Of a stretch of DNA of 64,000 nt, positions 1 through 11,744 are shown one piece after another. This DNA is from Armigeres subalbatus (Eukaryota > Arthropoda > Insecta > Diptera > Culicidae). The translations under genes were made by a program, and so were the position numbers. The notes beneath the pieces are model-generated. The model saw only the letters and a program-made list of their open reading frames with translations. It was not told the origin of the DNA and did no database searches. The stretch lies in assembly GCF_024139115.2 (NCBI RefSeq), contig NC_085141.1, positions 399,306,042-399,370,041 on the forward strand, given 5' to 3'. Position 1 is the stretch's first letter. Every line of letters begins with the position of its first letter.

Positions 1-120
1 GGCGTGAGACCGTCAAGCCGCCGCCGCAGGCTGAAAATGATCTATCATGCCACCGCCGGCCGGTAAAATGTCAAATGTGCGCCGGCACAGGTCTACTTTT
101 TACCGCCGCATATTTTGTTT
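1..120. repeat. GC-rich dispersed-repeat fragment
   Basis: This stretch is rich in GCCGCCG, CCGGCCGG and CGCCGGC words, unlike the AT-rich DNA after it. It ends in gcacaggtcta. A similar GC-rich string with GGCGGCGTGGCGCG and acacaggtcta lies at 8687-8778, so both are probably parts of one dispersed repeat family. The left end is cut by the window edge and no coding frame is apparent. Confidence 0.35.
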
Positions 121-3100
121 TAATAAAAATGTCTGCCAGCATTTCGTTCAATGGTGAACTTTAATAATCATAATTAAAGAAATACACCAATTACAATCAA
201 ATGGATTATTCATTATTAGAATTTAATTATTTCTGGAGAATTTTCAAGGAAGCACGGGTACTTCATTCTATACTTTTTGAAATATAAATATTTTAAATTA
301 TTCTATTTCCCATTTACATGTAAATATTCGATAATGTTGGTTTTAAACTTCTGCAGGCTAAATTTGGTGACTCATGTATTTCTTTTTCATATACTACTTA
401 AGTAATACTCCGTTTTCAACGTGACTCCCACAAGTAAAATCAGTATCATTATTTACCAAACATCAGTTATGGAGATCAGCTTGTTATCAATCGCAATTAA
501 AAACAAAAGGAATGGGACGACAATAACAATAATCAATAATATGAAATTGCAATGTTTTATCGCAGTTAACACGGTTTTAGTAACTTCCATTTAGCCGGAA
601 GCAAATATAGTATATTGACAACAAATGTATATGAAATTAACAACAAATTAACAAATGGGGTCATAAGAACCGGGCCTCGGGTTGATAAACTTTTACGTCT
701 TTCCTCGCAAAGCCAACTGGAGAGCAGAGATTTTATTGCGATTGAACAATCTGCTTCGTCGGTGACATACCTACAATGAGTTTTGCAAACAATTTTTATT
801 AGTTGCGTTATGATACTGCTCCCGCTTCCCATGAGGGAAGCAAGAACATAGTCATTCATTTGTCACACGAAAAAAAACCTAATTTTATTTTCTATTTAAT
901 TTAAAACGATTCGAAAGACTAGATATTTAAGCGTTTGACGATAATAGACTGTAATGGCATTCAAATTTCATTCAAAGGGGGTGGGGATGGGCACGAATAA
1001 TCAAAATCGAAATCAGATACATATCCTCTGTTACTGTAACTGTTTTTGTTTTCTTTTTCTCTGAATTGCTGGTTAAAGGCTTGGTTATATATAATATGCT
1101 TTCGATATACATCTAAAAAAACTATTCTATTTTAGAATAATCACGGAAGGGGCATACATAGAACACTCCTGAATAAAAACCCAGATAGGACATCCTTCCT
1201 AACTTATCAAATAAGCTCACCGCCAGTGGCAAATTGTCACCGGCACGCGTCAACGCGTTCACGCATATTAAATGCCCGGTAAATATTACATTTTCATACA
1301 TATTGATGCACATGACTGAATCGCAACATGTGTCACTGCTCTGCCTGGGACACGACGATGATTTGTGTCGCTGAATGCCACCATAGAGGAAATCCTTCCT
1401 GGTCACCCCGACCGCCAATGCTCATCCTCGCTCGTCGCTGTTGTCCGTTGCACATAGAGAACAGAAAATAGTTACCTATAATTAATTTTATCTGAATAAG
1501 TTGCTTGTTCCGAATACAACAAAAACCCACCTTCCCGAGTGTTTGCAAAATTATGGACATTGGAGTCAATATGAGTACTAGGATATCAGTTCCATTATGA
1601 ATTACGAGCTTCTATATTAGTTTATTAACACACGGTATAGTTCTGGTTACCATTGAATAAAATAATGAAAAAAAAGTGTTCGACTTTGAATGTGATTTCT
1701 ATGAGGCACATAAGCTCTATCCCATGAATAGTGACTCCTATTGGAGTGTTCGTTTTCATCGAACCATCACTGTTTCCTTACCGTGCACCCACAGTAACAC
1801 ACATCTGACATTATTTGCATTGTAGTTGGGCAGGCAGCAAAGCGCTAATTTGATTCATTCGAAAGCGTTCTGCTCGGACACATGACTGGGTCGTAGGGGC
1901 CCGCACGCATGTCCGCATGCTCGGCAGCAACTAGTCGTAAGCGGTCCGTGAAAATTTACTGGTCACTAGTTGTGGTGACACTGACTGCCTGGTCGACAAA
2001 TTACCGCAATTTTCTAATACAATTTCCGGATGATGAATCGAATTATAACGAAACAGAACCCGGAGTTGGCCAATGCAATGATTAGTAAATATGTAAGCAT
2101 TTTAATGGCATGGTGTGGAATGTGGATTCTGTTGCTTCGTTGGTAATGAATGATGCGTACACATGACAATTAGGACCAAAACGTGATTTTGGTTTTCCAG
2201 TAAGCATAGTTTATCTTATTTTATCGTATTGCATGCAAATGCCACGGACGCCGGGCAATTGGACACTCAGTAGGGGAACCAAGGGCCCCGTACGCCTGTC
2301 ATTGTCGAAAAAGTTCGTGTACTCTGAATCGAAGTCTAGAACCGGTATTAGGGCGCAATCGAAATTGAACCAATGTTATGATGAAATGAAATGAAAGCTC
2401 AGGGAAAATGGTTGAAAATTGCATCAGAACCTATTTTCACGGCCACGTTTGATATTTTGGATAGTAATCCCAAGCAACCAAAAGTTCAGGTTGTACTGAA
2501 ATTTGTTCCTAACCGAACCAAATGGTTCACTTTTGGCTTACATTCAGTTCCAAGCACCTTAACGGAACTTCAAAGTTCACTTTTGCGCTCTCACCATACA
2601 AAACATTACTTAAAATGTGAGCTGATTAAGCCAAGTCCCTTCTTATCTGAACTTTTTGGAAAGCTATTCGTTCTCAAAACCAAAATATTAGCTCAGGTAC
2701 CTTATTTTATTTCAAGGAAGACTTGTGCAAGGCTAACATACGCATAAATAGTGTTTAATCTAAATATAGCCAACTGTTCATTTTACCTCTTCCACTACTG
2801 AAAATAAAAGCTTCAATACGAACGTAAAACCACGAAAGAAGAAAAACTCCCTCTTTTTACGAGTGTAGAAAACGCAAAGGTAATGTGACCAGATATATTT
2901 TGTGCCAGCGCGGGACAAAATTTTGTAAATCCTTGTTTTTATTCAAAAATGTGCTCAAGTCAAAACTTTAAAATTTGATAAACCCCTCTTGGACTCGCTT
3001 GGCCCTGTATCAAAAACACAATCCCACCTCTGTTGTGAATGAATCTGTTCAACTTTTTACAACGATGCGAGTTCCTGATAGTTAAACTTATTTGTATGGT

Positions 3101-3600
3101 TTGCATGATTCATTTAGCTAACATTCAAAGTGATCCTATTATTCGGTTTTATGCAATTAGGCAAAGTGCTCAAATTTGCTTAAAATCCCTACATCTTACT
3201 CAGGTTTTTTATTATTCCCCGCAAACTGACACACGATTTATCATATTTTTTTTCCATAAGCTTGAAACAAAAAAAAGATCCGACCCAACAAACAACGACA
3301 AGCTACAAACAAGCATCTAGGTTGAATTATTGTTTATTTGTGATCTTTGTAGCTGAATAAAATGGATGCTGAATAATTTGCTAGACAGATTTCATTTCAG
3401 TATTTAATCTAACTAATATTCGACATGGCCTATTTATTTGTTTACTACCTTTATTTGAAGTCGAACTTACGTTTTCGTTTAATCACATTTCAGCACATTG
3501 GGGAAGTTTAACAATGTACTGAACTAATGATTTTTAAAGTTCTCTGTTCGACTATGATGTGATGCTCTGAAAGGGTGGTCGAATTGAGTTTGAATAGTAA
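121..3600. other. AT-rich intergenic DNA, no supported gene
   Basis: I see no gene here. Open frames up to 118 codons (2391-2747, plus) have no recognisable domain or codon pattern. The string at 2886-2925 (gtgaccag, then gcgcgggaca) resembles, in opposite orientation, the CGCGGGAC-rich repeat at 14990-15115 and is probably a fragment of it. The rest, including the mixed-composition segment 1860-2060, shows no repeat that I could match elsewhere in the window. Confidence 0.5.
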
Positions 3601-3830
3601 GGATCTGTCTCAATTGGATAATTAAACTGAAATTAAACTTAAAAGTGACATTTCAATAATTATCAAATAACCCTGCTCGCAGAGCAAGATTACTTTTGAC
3701 AGATATTGAATCATTTTCCATCGATGTCCTATTGGAATTGCTGGGTAGCACCAGCCATTCTTATAACGGGGTGATTTTTTAATTTTCGAACTGTCACTTT
3801 TAAGTTTAATTCTCCAAATGAGACAGAGCC
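3601..3830. mobile_element. 230-bp MITE, copy 1, TAA target duplication
   Basis: A 230-bp inverted-repeat element. Its ends are GGATCTGTCTC and GAGACAGAGCC, and the arms extend to AAACTTAAAAGTGACA / TGTCACTTTTAAGTTT. It is flanked on both sides by TAA (3598-3600 and 3831-3833). A nearly identical element of the same length is at 10633-10862. A 3-bp TWA duplication is the habit of PIF/Harbinger (Tourist-like) elements, so a non-autonomous member of that superfamily is likely. It has no coding capacity. Confidence 0.85.
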
Positions 3831-4538
3831 TAAGTTAATAAGCAGGCATTAGACATCCTTCTTAACCTTTGTCCTTCTTAACCATTGGATTTCAAATTTA
3901 TCTGATCTATCGCACAGTGGGAAAAAACATGCTTTTTCAGTTTGAGAGAAAATCTGGATTCTAGATCTTTTAATTTATAGAAAAATAATGATTTATTTTC
4001 AAGACATGCTTTTTATTTTCGTGATTTATTAAACTGTCGGAGATTATAACGAACGAAACTGCTGGAGCAATAAAAAAATCATGCCTTCATGCGGAACTAA
4101 ATTTACTAAAAGCCGGACATAACGCCGTTGAATAACATCGGAAGATTATTGAATCTTTGATGTGTGGAATCAAAATATTATCGCATGGGTGTTGATCTTT
4201 ATTGCTGCGAAATTGGAATAATCTTAGCATTTGACAATCATATCGCAACCGATTATCAAGAGATTCTGAGGAAGGCCGAATATACATTGATTTTATTTTC
4301 ATAAATCCATAAATAGCATTAGGGACGGATTTTATTTTATCGTTTATCGATATTATTTTTACGTATTTTTCCTAGTGTGCGATGGTTATGACTGGCTGAA
4401 CAATGGTTGAAATAAAAATCTTGTACAGTTATTAACAAACTGTAGTTTGACAGATCGACTTATTGAATAAGAGTCCAATTATGATTCATATTCAGCAATA
4501 AGATTATTTATGTTATGCACTGAGTGAGCCATATCTAA
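3831..4538. other. AT-rich intergenic DNA, nothing recognised
   Basis: AT-rich sequence with short open frames only. I recognise no repeat pair, gene or RNA here. Confidence 0.5.
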
Positions 4539-4817
4539 GGGGCCCCACACACGCTCCGACATGTAGTACAACTTTGACTCCGCCCCCAAGTTTGTGCGAC
4601 CAATTCAGTTTGTACAACCGTCTGACGAACAGTTGCGTTGGTACAACCAAAACTCCAACAAACGTAACATTTCGTCATTTTCTTTCTGTATATGCTGATG
4701 TGTTTATTGCTTTTTCACGAATACTTAATTGTATGAATTGAATTGGAATGAAATAGGATTGGAGTGCAATTAGATTGGATTTGAATTGGAATGAGTTTAA
4801 AATTAGATTGGTTGTGA

Positions 4818-4915
4818 CAGTGGCGTAGCCAGAAAATTGGTCTGGCGGGGGGGGTTTTCCGAACATTTTTTTTTCGAAAACTTATGTCCAAAACCACCCC
4901 GTGGCTACGCCACTG
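4818..4915. mobile_element. 98-bp hAT-type MITE with 8-bp target duplication
   Basis: The ends are CAGTGGCGTAGCCA and TGGCTACGCCACTG, a perfect 14-bp inverted repeat. The flanks are GGTTGTGA (4810-4817) and GGTTGTGG (4916-4923), a 7/8 match consistent with an 8-bp target duplication. CAGTGGCGTA-type ends and 8-bp duplications are typical of hAT transposons. It is non-coding and nested in the larger element 4539-9299. Confidence 0.85.
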
Positions 4916-5034
4916 GGTTGTGGATTGAATTGAATTTTATTGGAACGTGAATGGCATGGTATTGGAATTTTGGTGATAATGGATTAGAATGCGATTGAAT
5001 TTTGCTTAGAGCTGGAATTGAATTTGATTATGAT

Positions 5035-7735
5035 TGGAAGTTTCGAAGAGGAATCGGAAGTTTCGAAGAGGAATCGGAAGTTTCTCCCGGAGTTCCTCCG
5101 GAAGTTCATTCTGGAAATCCTCCAGAAGTTCCTTCCGAAAGTTTTATCCGGAATTCCTCCGGAAACCCCTCCCTGAATTCCTCCATAAGTTCCTCTCAGT
5201 TCCGGGAGGAGCTTCCGGAGGAATTCAAGGAGGAACTTTCGGGTGAATTCGGAAGTTCCTCCCTAAATTCCTCAGAAAGCTTTTCCCGGAATTCCTCTGA
5301 AAGTTCCTCCCGTAATTGTACCGGAAGCTCCTCCGGAAAATAGAATTGGATTGTTCCAACAGAACTTCCTCCGGAAGTTCCTACATTAATACCTCCGAAA
5401 GTTCCTCAAGGAATTCCTCCTGAAGTTCCTCCAGGAATTCCTGCCAGGAATGTCTTAACCGGAAGTCTTTTTTTGGAATCCCCTGGAAGTTCCTTCCGGA
5501 AATTCCCCGGAAGTTCCTTCCGGAATTCCTGAGGAAGTTCCTCTCGGAATTCCTCCGGAAGTTCCTCCTGGAATTCCTCTGGAAGTTCCTCCTGGAATTC
5601 CTCCGGATGTTCCTCTGGGAAATTCTTCGGAAGTTCCTCTCGGAATTATTCCGGAAGTTCCTCTCGGAATTTCTCCGGAAGTTTCTCTCGGAATTCCCCT
5701 CGGAATTCCTCCTGACGTTCCTCTCGGAATTCCTCCGTAAGTTCCTTTCAGAATTTCTCCGGAAGTTCCTCTCGGAATTCCTCCAGAAGTTCCTCCGGAA
5801 GATCCTCCCGGAATTCCTCCGGAAGTTCCTCTCGAAATTGCTCCGAAAGTTCCTCCATAAATTCCTCCGGAAGTTCCTACATGAATTCCTCCGGAAGTTC
5901 CTCCATGAATTCTTCTGGAAGTTCCTCCGGAAGTTCCTCTCAAAATTGCTCCGAAAGTTCCTCCATAAATTCCTCCGGAAGTTCCTCCCAGAATTCCTCC
6001 GGAAGATCCTCCCGGAATTCCGCCGGAAGTTCCTCCTGGAATTTCTCCGGAGGTTCCTCCCGGAGTTCCTCCAGAAGTGCCTCCCGTAATTCTACCAGAA
6101 GTTCTTCCCGCAATTCCCCCAGAAATCCCCCGGAAGTTCCTTCCGGAATTCCCGAGGAAATTCTTCTCGGAATTCCTCCGGAAGTTCCTCCTGGAATTTC
6201 TCTGGAAGTTCCTCCTGGATTTCCTCCGGATGTTCCTCTCGGAAATTCTTCGGAAATTCCTCTCGGAATTCCTCCAGAAGTTCTTCCCGCAATTCCTCCG
6301 GAAGTTCCTCTTGGAATTCCCCTCGGAATTCCTCCTGACGTTCCTCTCGGAATTCCTCCGTAAGTTTCTTTCAGAATTTCTCCGGAGTTCCTCTCGGAAT
6401 TCTTCCGGAAGTTCCTCCAAGAATTCCTCCGGAACTTGCTCTCAGAATTCCTCCGGAAGTTCCTCTCGAAATTGCTCCGAAAGTTCCTCCATAAATTCCT
6501 CCGGAAGTTCCTACATGAATTCCTCTAGAAGTTCCTCTCGAAATTTCTCCAGAAGTTCCTCTCGAAACTCCTCCAGAAGTTCTCCCCGGGAATTCTCCGG
6601 AAGTTCCTCCTGAATTCCTCCAGAAGTTCCTCCCGGAATTTCTCCGAAAGTTCCTCCTGGAATTCTTCCGGATGTTCCTCCCGAAATTTGTCAGGAAGCT
6701 CCTATCGGAATTCCTCTGGAAGTTCCTCCCGGAATTCCTCTGGAAGTTCCTCCTAGAATTTCTCCGAATGTTTCTCCCGTAATTTCTCCGGAAGTTCCTC
6801 CAGGAATTCCGCCAGAATTTCCTCTTGGAATTTCTCTAGATGTTCCTCCTGAAGATCTTCCGGAAATTCCTCCCGAAGTTCTTCCGGGAATTTCTCACGG
6901 AGTTCTTCCAGGAATTCCTCCCGGAGTTCATTCGGAAATTCCTCCAGGAAATCCTCCGGAAGTTCCTCCATAAATTCCTCCGGAACTTCCTCTCAGAATT
7001 CCTCCGGAAGTTCCTCTCGAAATTGCTCCGGAAGTTCCTCCAGGAATTCCTCCGGAAGTTCCTCCATGAATTCCTCTGGAAGTTCCTCTCGGAATTCCTC
7101 CGGAAGTTCCTCTCGAAATTTCTCTAGAAGTTCCTTTCGGAACTCCTCCAGAAGTTCTCCACGGAATTCCTCCGGAAGTTCCTCCTGGATTTCTTCTGGA
7201 TGTTCCTCCCGGAATTTCTCCGAAACTTTCTCCTGGAATTCTTCCGGACGTTCCTCCCGAAATTTGTCAGAAAGTTCCTCCCGGAATTTCTCTGGAAGTT
7301 CCTCTCAGAGTTCCTCCCGGAATTCCTCCGGATGTTTCTCCCGGAATTTCTCCGGAAATTCCTCTAGAAATTCCCCCAGAATTTTCTCTGGATTTCCTCT
7401 GGAGTTCTTCCAGGAATTCCTCCCGGAGTTCATTCGAAAATTCCTCCAGGAAATCCTCCGGAAGTTCCCTTACGTGTTTCTCCGGAAGTTCCTCCCGGTA
7501 TTCCGAAGATCCTCCTGGAATTTCGAAGTTCCTCCCGGAATTCCTCCGGAAGTTATCCTAGAGTTTCCTCCAGAAGTTCTTAAAAAAATGTCTCCGGAAG
7601 TTCCTCCGAGTGAAATTCCTTATGGAGAAACTACGAAAATTATGCCAAAAAATCTTCCAAAAAATCTTCCGGAAGGAATTCCTCCGGAAGTTTCCAAGGG
7701 ATTACTCCGGAAAGTCCTCTAAATAGAAGTTCCTC
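5035..7735. repeat. 12-bp-unit minisatellite (TTCCTCCGGAAG), ~2.7 kb
   Basis: A diverged tandem array based on TTCCTCCGGAAG, often as a 24-bp pair alternating GGAATTCCTCC and GGAAGTTCCTC. The unit is nearly its own reverse complement, so both strands read as similar repeats and can fold on themselves. Because the period is a multiple of three, long stop-free frames occur on both strands (for example 321 codons at 5455-6420, minus). They read as Ser/Arg/Asn or Gly/Thr/Ser repeats and are by-products, not genes. The array decays gradually into AT-rich attgga/gaattg words on the left (4735-5034). Confidence 0.92.
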
Positions 7736-8640
7736 CATGTATTCCTCTAGAAAGTTCTTCACTTTCATTCTGTGTATTTTTTGAAAGTTTTTTCGCATTC
7801 GTTCTGTGGGATTTTTTGGAAAGTTTTTTCACTTTCATTCTGTGGATTTTCCATATGAAATACTTCCAAATTTTTTTTAGAAATTTTTCTGGGAACCTGT
7901 CAATGAATTCCACTAGAAGTTGCTTTTAAAGTTCAAGCGTGAATTCTTCCGAAATTTTTCCCGGATTTTTTAGATATGGTCCCTCGGAAATTCTATCAGT
8001 AATTCCGCAATCAATTTCTATGAGAAATTCTCCCTGGAGTTGAAAATTCCCTAAAACTCTTTTTAAATTACTTCTACAACTCAACAAACATTACTTACTC
8101 ATTCCCAGAATTTCCTGCCAAAAAACCCAAAAAAATCTCCAGATAGTATAGTTCCTCCAAAATTTCTCCAAGAGTTCACTACAAAAGTTCTACAGGTTTT
8201 ATCAAATAAATACCTTCAGGAATTACAATTTTATTCAAAATTTCGGAATTTTTGTGCAATATCTGAAGGAATGCTAAAAAAATCCTGGTACAGCTATTGG
8301 AGAATATCTTGAAGATATTCACGCAGGAATTCCTCGCATGAGTCCCTGAAGAAACTTTCAGATAATAAATTTCTGTAAACTTTCCTATGCAATTCCAGGA
8401 AGAATACTCAAATAAATCACTGAAAGCCTTATATAAATTCTTAAAGGGATTTTGGTTGAATTCTTGTACAACCGGAGGATTTCGCGATGGAGGCATTCTA
8501 TAAGGAATTTCTAAAAAAGTTTCCAAATTCCAAGTGAAATCTAATAAGGGGAGGTATTTTTAAAATGAAGTTCATATAGGAGCATTTCCATAAATTCCCG
8601 AAGATAAATATGGGACATTTTTTAAATAATTAAATAATCA
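7736..8640. repeat. Decayed flank of the minisatellite
   Basis: Scattered gaattcc, ttcctcc and ggaattc words continue from the array at decreasing density to about 8560. This looks like an old, mutated part of the same array. No gene is seen. Confidence 0.5.
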
Positions 8641-8820
8641 GGCGGTTTTAGAAAAACATGTTTGATGGAGCATACGCTGTATAACAAGGGCGTAGTGCCA
8701 AGCGGCATGGTAAATTTTCATACGGCAGCGGCGCAAAAAAATTACTGGCGGCGTGGCGCGACAGCACACAGGTCTAATATTATCTTATTATTATTCTATT
8801 ATTCTATTATAATTTCATTT

Positions 8821-8941
8821 CATTTTTCATTTATTTAGTTGACATCTAAACAGATAACATTGAATCAACAATTAGACGCCACAATGCACGGTTCGAGGCC
8901 GCATCTCTCCATCCTCGGATACGCCCCACGCTCGCCAAGTC
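8821..8941 (-). mobile_element. 5'-truncated RTE LINE, 3' end only
   Basis: About 120 bp match the 3' end of the RTE LINE at 51496-54956: the block from catttatttagttgacatct through ggatacgccccacgctcgcc recurs at about 51505-51612 with few changes. On the minus strand the end is followed by an AT-rich tail of aataat/gaaatg words (8790-8840). A short 3' fragment is what incomplete target-primed reverse transcription leaves. It lies inside the element 4539-9299. Confidence 0.85.
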
Positions 8942-8985
8942 GTATTATATAATATTATATATAATATTATTATTATTATTATTAT
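8942..8985. repeat. AT simple repeat
   Basis: Runs of tatataata followed by (tta)n next to the truncated 5' side of the LINE fragment. A simple-sequence tract with no further function evident. Confidence 0.8.
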
Positions 8986-9484
8986 CGAAAACTATCTTAT
9001 TTTCCGTATTATCGCAAAAATCACTTTCTGCTCCTGGATATTCCATCAGAAGAATTGAATGCAACAGTGTTGTACAACAACACCACACACAGTGCAACTT
9101 GGTTGTACAACATTTGACTCCACCCACCACAAGTCGGAGCGAAATCAAACTGTTGTGATTTCATTCGACCAACTTTGAAACCGTCCGTCCGACAGTCGTA
9201 CAACTTGTCCACAGACGGTCCGACTTGGCTCTGACCGAACCAAATCTCCTGGGGGCGGAGTCAAAGTTGTACAACACGTCGGAGCGTGTGTGGGGCCCCT
9301 AACAAAACAAGGATGGCGCGGATGACAACGTTACCGGCGGATGATCAAATTACAGCAGTTCGAGACCCGATTTAGGAAAATTTTAAAATGATTACATATA
9401 TGAAAATAGCAATTGCTTAAAAATACGTTCATTGGAGATCTTACTGATGTTACCTTCTATGTGTTATTATTTTCGAAGAATTCT

Positions 9485-9635
9485 CGCTTAACTTTTCAAA
9501 AGGTCCTAAGTAACATTTTTTTCATGAATTAATTTGAATAGTGCAATCAACAGAACAACATGAAAGGTTTTGATAACGGTACTCAAATTAATTTATAAAA
9601 AAAATTTTACTTAGGACCTTTTGAAAAGTTAGGCG
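9485..9635. mobile_element. 151-bp inverted-repeat element
   Basis: The left arm reads CGCTTAACTTTTCAAAAGGT and the right arm ACCTTTTGAAAAGTTAGGCG, about 28 bp of inverted repeat with one or two differences, around a non-coding AT-rich core. It is a MITE-like element. I see no certain target duplication. Confidence 0.7.
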
Positions 9636-10080
9636 AGTTCACATGTAGCTGAATTGAGGCTTAGTAAAATGCTTATTAAAGGTTTAACGAATCAGTTAAT
9701 AAAGCTGTTTTTCAAAATGAGATGTTGTAGTTGTATAACTTCGCCAAAATTGTGTGAACAAAGCTTGAACAGAAGTTGTGATAAGAAATAGTACAGACAT
9801 TATTCAACACAGCGCTGAATTAAATCATCACACTGATGTTAGTTCAACTAGTGAATATTTGTTGGGGAGCTACATAAAATTCGTCGAACTTGCTCAGATT
9901 TCAAGAAAAGTTTTTACTGAAATAATAACAACATACGAACACGATGTGAGTTGAAATTGGAGAGATCCTACATTCAGAGATCTTGAGCCAATCGAGCATT
10001 GAGTACTGTCAAAATCTATGTCAAAAGAGCATTGTTATTTTTCTTATTATTTCTAGTTATTGACTTCTACTGTAGTGTTG
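9636..10080. other. AT-rich intergenic DNA, nothing recognised
   Basis: No gene, repeat pair or RNA recognised in this interval. Confidence 0.45.
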
Positions 10081-10330
10081 ATTTTCGAGATTTGTCGGCT
10101 ATGCAGTCTAATTTATTAGAACATATTTTTAAATTTTGTCCAGCGTTTCGACATCGGGGTCAATGTCTTCTTCCAGGAGAAAAAAAAATGATCGCTTTTT
10201 GTTAAGTATGGTAGGCGTTCCATTACAAAGAGCAAACAATTTTTTACCTGAAGAAGACATCGAACTCGATGCCGAAACGTTGAACAAAATTTAAAAATTT
10301 GTTCTTGTATAGCCGAAAAATCTCGAAAAT
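10081..10330. mobile_element. 250-bp foldback element with ~95-bp arms
   Basis: The left arm starts ATTTTCGAGATTTGTCGGCT and the right arm ends in its near reverse complement (agccgaaaaatctcgaaaat). The arms continue inward through gaacaaattttt and cgtttcgacatcg to gtcttcttccagg. The whole can fold into one long hairpin. It is MITE-like and non-coding; the short ORF over it is incidental. Confidence 0.75.
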
Positions 10331-10373
10331 TTATTATTTCTGTGAATTTTGAAATGGTTTCAGTTCTTCACTT

Positions 10374-10563
10374 TAAGGCTCCCCCAGACCGAAGCGATTA
10401 CATCGCCGCGACGGCGACAACTAGTCGCCGCGATTCTATCGTTCGGTCGCTGCCGGCAATGTTCTATTTACGCTTCCATATCAACGGCGACAGAATCGCT
10501 GTCGCCAAGCGATAGAATCGCGTCGCGACTATCGCATCGCGTGTGTTTGGGGGAACCTTTAAA
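10374..10563. mobile_element. MITE with GCGAT-rich interior
   Basis: The left end AAGGCTCCCCCAGAC and right end GGGGGAACCTT are imperfect inverted repeats. The interior is full of GCGAT, CGACGGCGAC and ATCGC words, some in inverted pairs. TTTA/TTAA-like words flank it, but the exact duplication cannot be fixed because the ends run into them. Confidence 0.6.
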
Positions 10564-10632
10564 AGCATTGTTATTGTTGCAGATTGAGTAAAATATTCCT
10601 CAATAGCACGTTCAAATCTTCCATTTCACTTA

Positions 10633-10862
10633 GGGTCTGTCTCAATTGGATAATTAAACTGAAATTAAACTTAAAAGTGACATTTCAATAATTATCAAAT
10701 AACCCTGCTCGCAGAGCAAGATTACTTTTGACAGATATTGAATCATTTTCCATCGATGTCCTATTGGAATTGCTGGGTAGCACCAGCCATTCTTATAACG
10801 GGGTGATTTTTTAATTTTCGAACTGTCACTTTTAAGTTTAAATCTCCAAATGAGACAGACCC
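10633..10862. mobile_element. 230-bp MITE, copy 2, TTA target duplication
   Basis: The same element as 3601-3830, at the same length, with ends GGGTCTGTCTC and GAGACAGACCC, flanked by TTA (10630-10632 and 10863-10865). This copy has the more symmetric termini. Two near-identical copies 7 kb apart suggest fairly recent movement by a transposase supplied elsewhere. Confidence 0.88.
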
Positions 10863-10865
10863 TTA

Positions 10866-11134
10866 TTATAGTTCTTTTAGTAGGTATCCAATTTAATGTC
10901 TATCCTCGTTCTCGTGTCCATGAGGATTTGAATAGGATCACTAGAATACACCAAAGCAGGCTTGTCGAAATTCCTCAAACTCGCTAGAGTTTAGGACGAA
11001 ATAAAATTGGAAACCTACAAACACGTGTTTTAAGTGAATGCTTGCACTGCCGCTCAACGTTGCACTATCACAGTTATAATTTTGTAGGAGACGGAAAGAT
11101 ACAAATGACGTTGATGACAATATGAGAAACCCTT
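10866..11134. other. Short intergenic interval, nothing recognised
   Basis: No supported feature. A 72-codon open frame overlapping here on the minus strand has no recognisable content. Confidence 0.4.
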
Positions 11135-11427
11135 GGAGAAACCTCTTTTCTGTGTCCAAATTATATTTCTTACATCTTAAATAAAATTATCATTAGTAAC
11201 AAACAGAGTAAGAAAGAGCTAAACAAATTTATTTAGCTCTTCCTTAAGCCCCAAACGCAATACAACGGATACGGAAAATTTGACATTTAGCCCATATATT
11301 TTCTGTCAAATTTTCCGTTTCTGTTGCCGTTCCGTTGTATTGCGTTTGGGGCTTCACTCTGTTTGTTACTGATGATAATTTTATTAAAGGTGTAAGAAAT
11401 ATAATTTGGACGTAGAAAAAAGGTTTA
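11135..11427. mobile_element. Foldback element with nested hairpin
   Basis: A large palindrome. The outer arms pair caaattatatttcttaca with tgtaagaaatataatttg and aaacagagt with actctgttt. The inner arms pair GCCCCAAACGCAATACAACG with its near reverse complement ending at about 11353, around a core of tttagcccatatattttc. Either one long hairpin element or a MITE nested in the loop of another. It is non-coding. Confidence 0.7.
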
Positions 11428-11744
11428 AACAACATGCGAGTGTGGCCGTGGCGTTGGGTGAAAGACCACTCATCAAGCCTCCGGAGCAATGCTTTGTATG
11501 AGTCGAAAATAGAAAATCATTAATCAATATAATAAATTTTCAAAATCTTATAGGTTCTTGAAGAACGTTTACTAAATTACTGATATTTATTAAATACTAG
11601 CTTTATGTACCCGGCCTTGCTCGGAATTGCCAGTTTGGTTTTCAGTTTTTTTACAATCAGGAAAAGATAAAACCAATTGGTCAACAGAGTAATTGTGTTA
11701 ACTTATTGATACTTCATCATTCGATTAAAAGAAGGCTTTTGGAA

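Larger units (their letters stand above)
4539..9299. mobile_element. 4.76-kb inverted-repeat element enclosing a minisatellite
   Basis: The left end starts GGGGCCCCACACACGCTCCG and the right end is its reverse complement. About 50 bp match with few mismatches, through a shared block reading gtacaactttgactccgccc. Both ends are flanked by TAA (4536-4538 and 9300-9302), as for PIF/Harbinger-like elements. The right end carries many gttgtacaac words (9065-9275). The interior holds no transposase but a 2.7-kb minisatellite, a small hAT-type MITE and a LINE 3' fragment. An alternative is two separate elements of one family that happen to face each other; a 3-bp duplication is weak evidence because this group prefers TAA targets. 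Confidence 0.55.

Noticed and set aside
2391..2747. 118-codon open frame on plus
   Set aside because: No domain, no codon bias, no neighbouring signals, and surrounded by repeats; probably chance or part of an unrecognised repeat.
5002..7722. Long Ser/Arg/Asn-, Gly/Thr- and Glu-rich frames
   Set aside because: By-products of a 12-bp tandem array whose period is a multiple of three; they occur on both strands at once.
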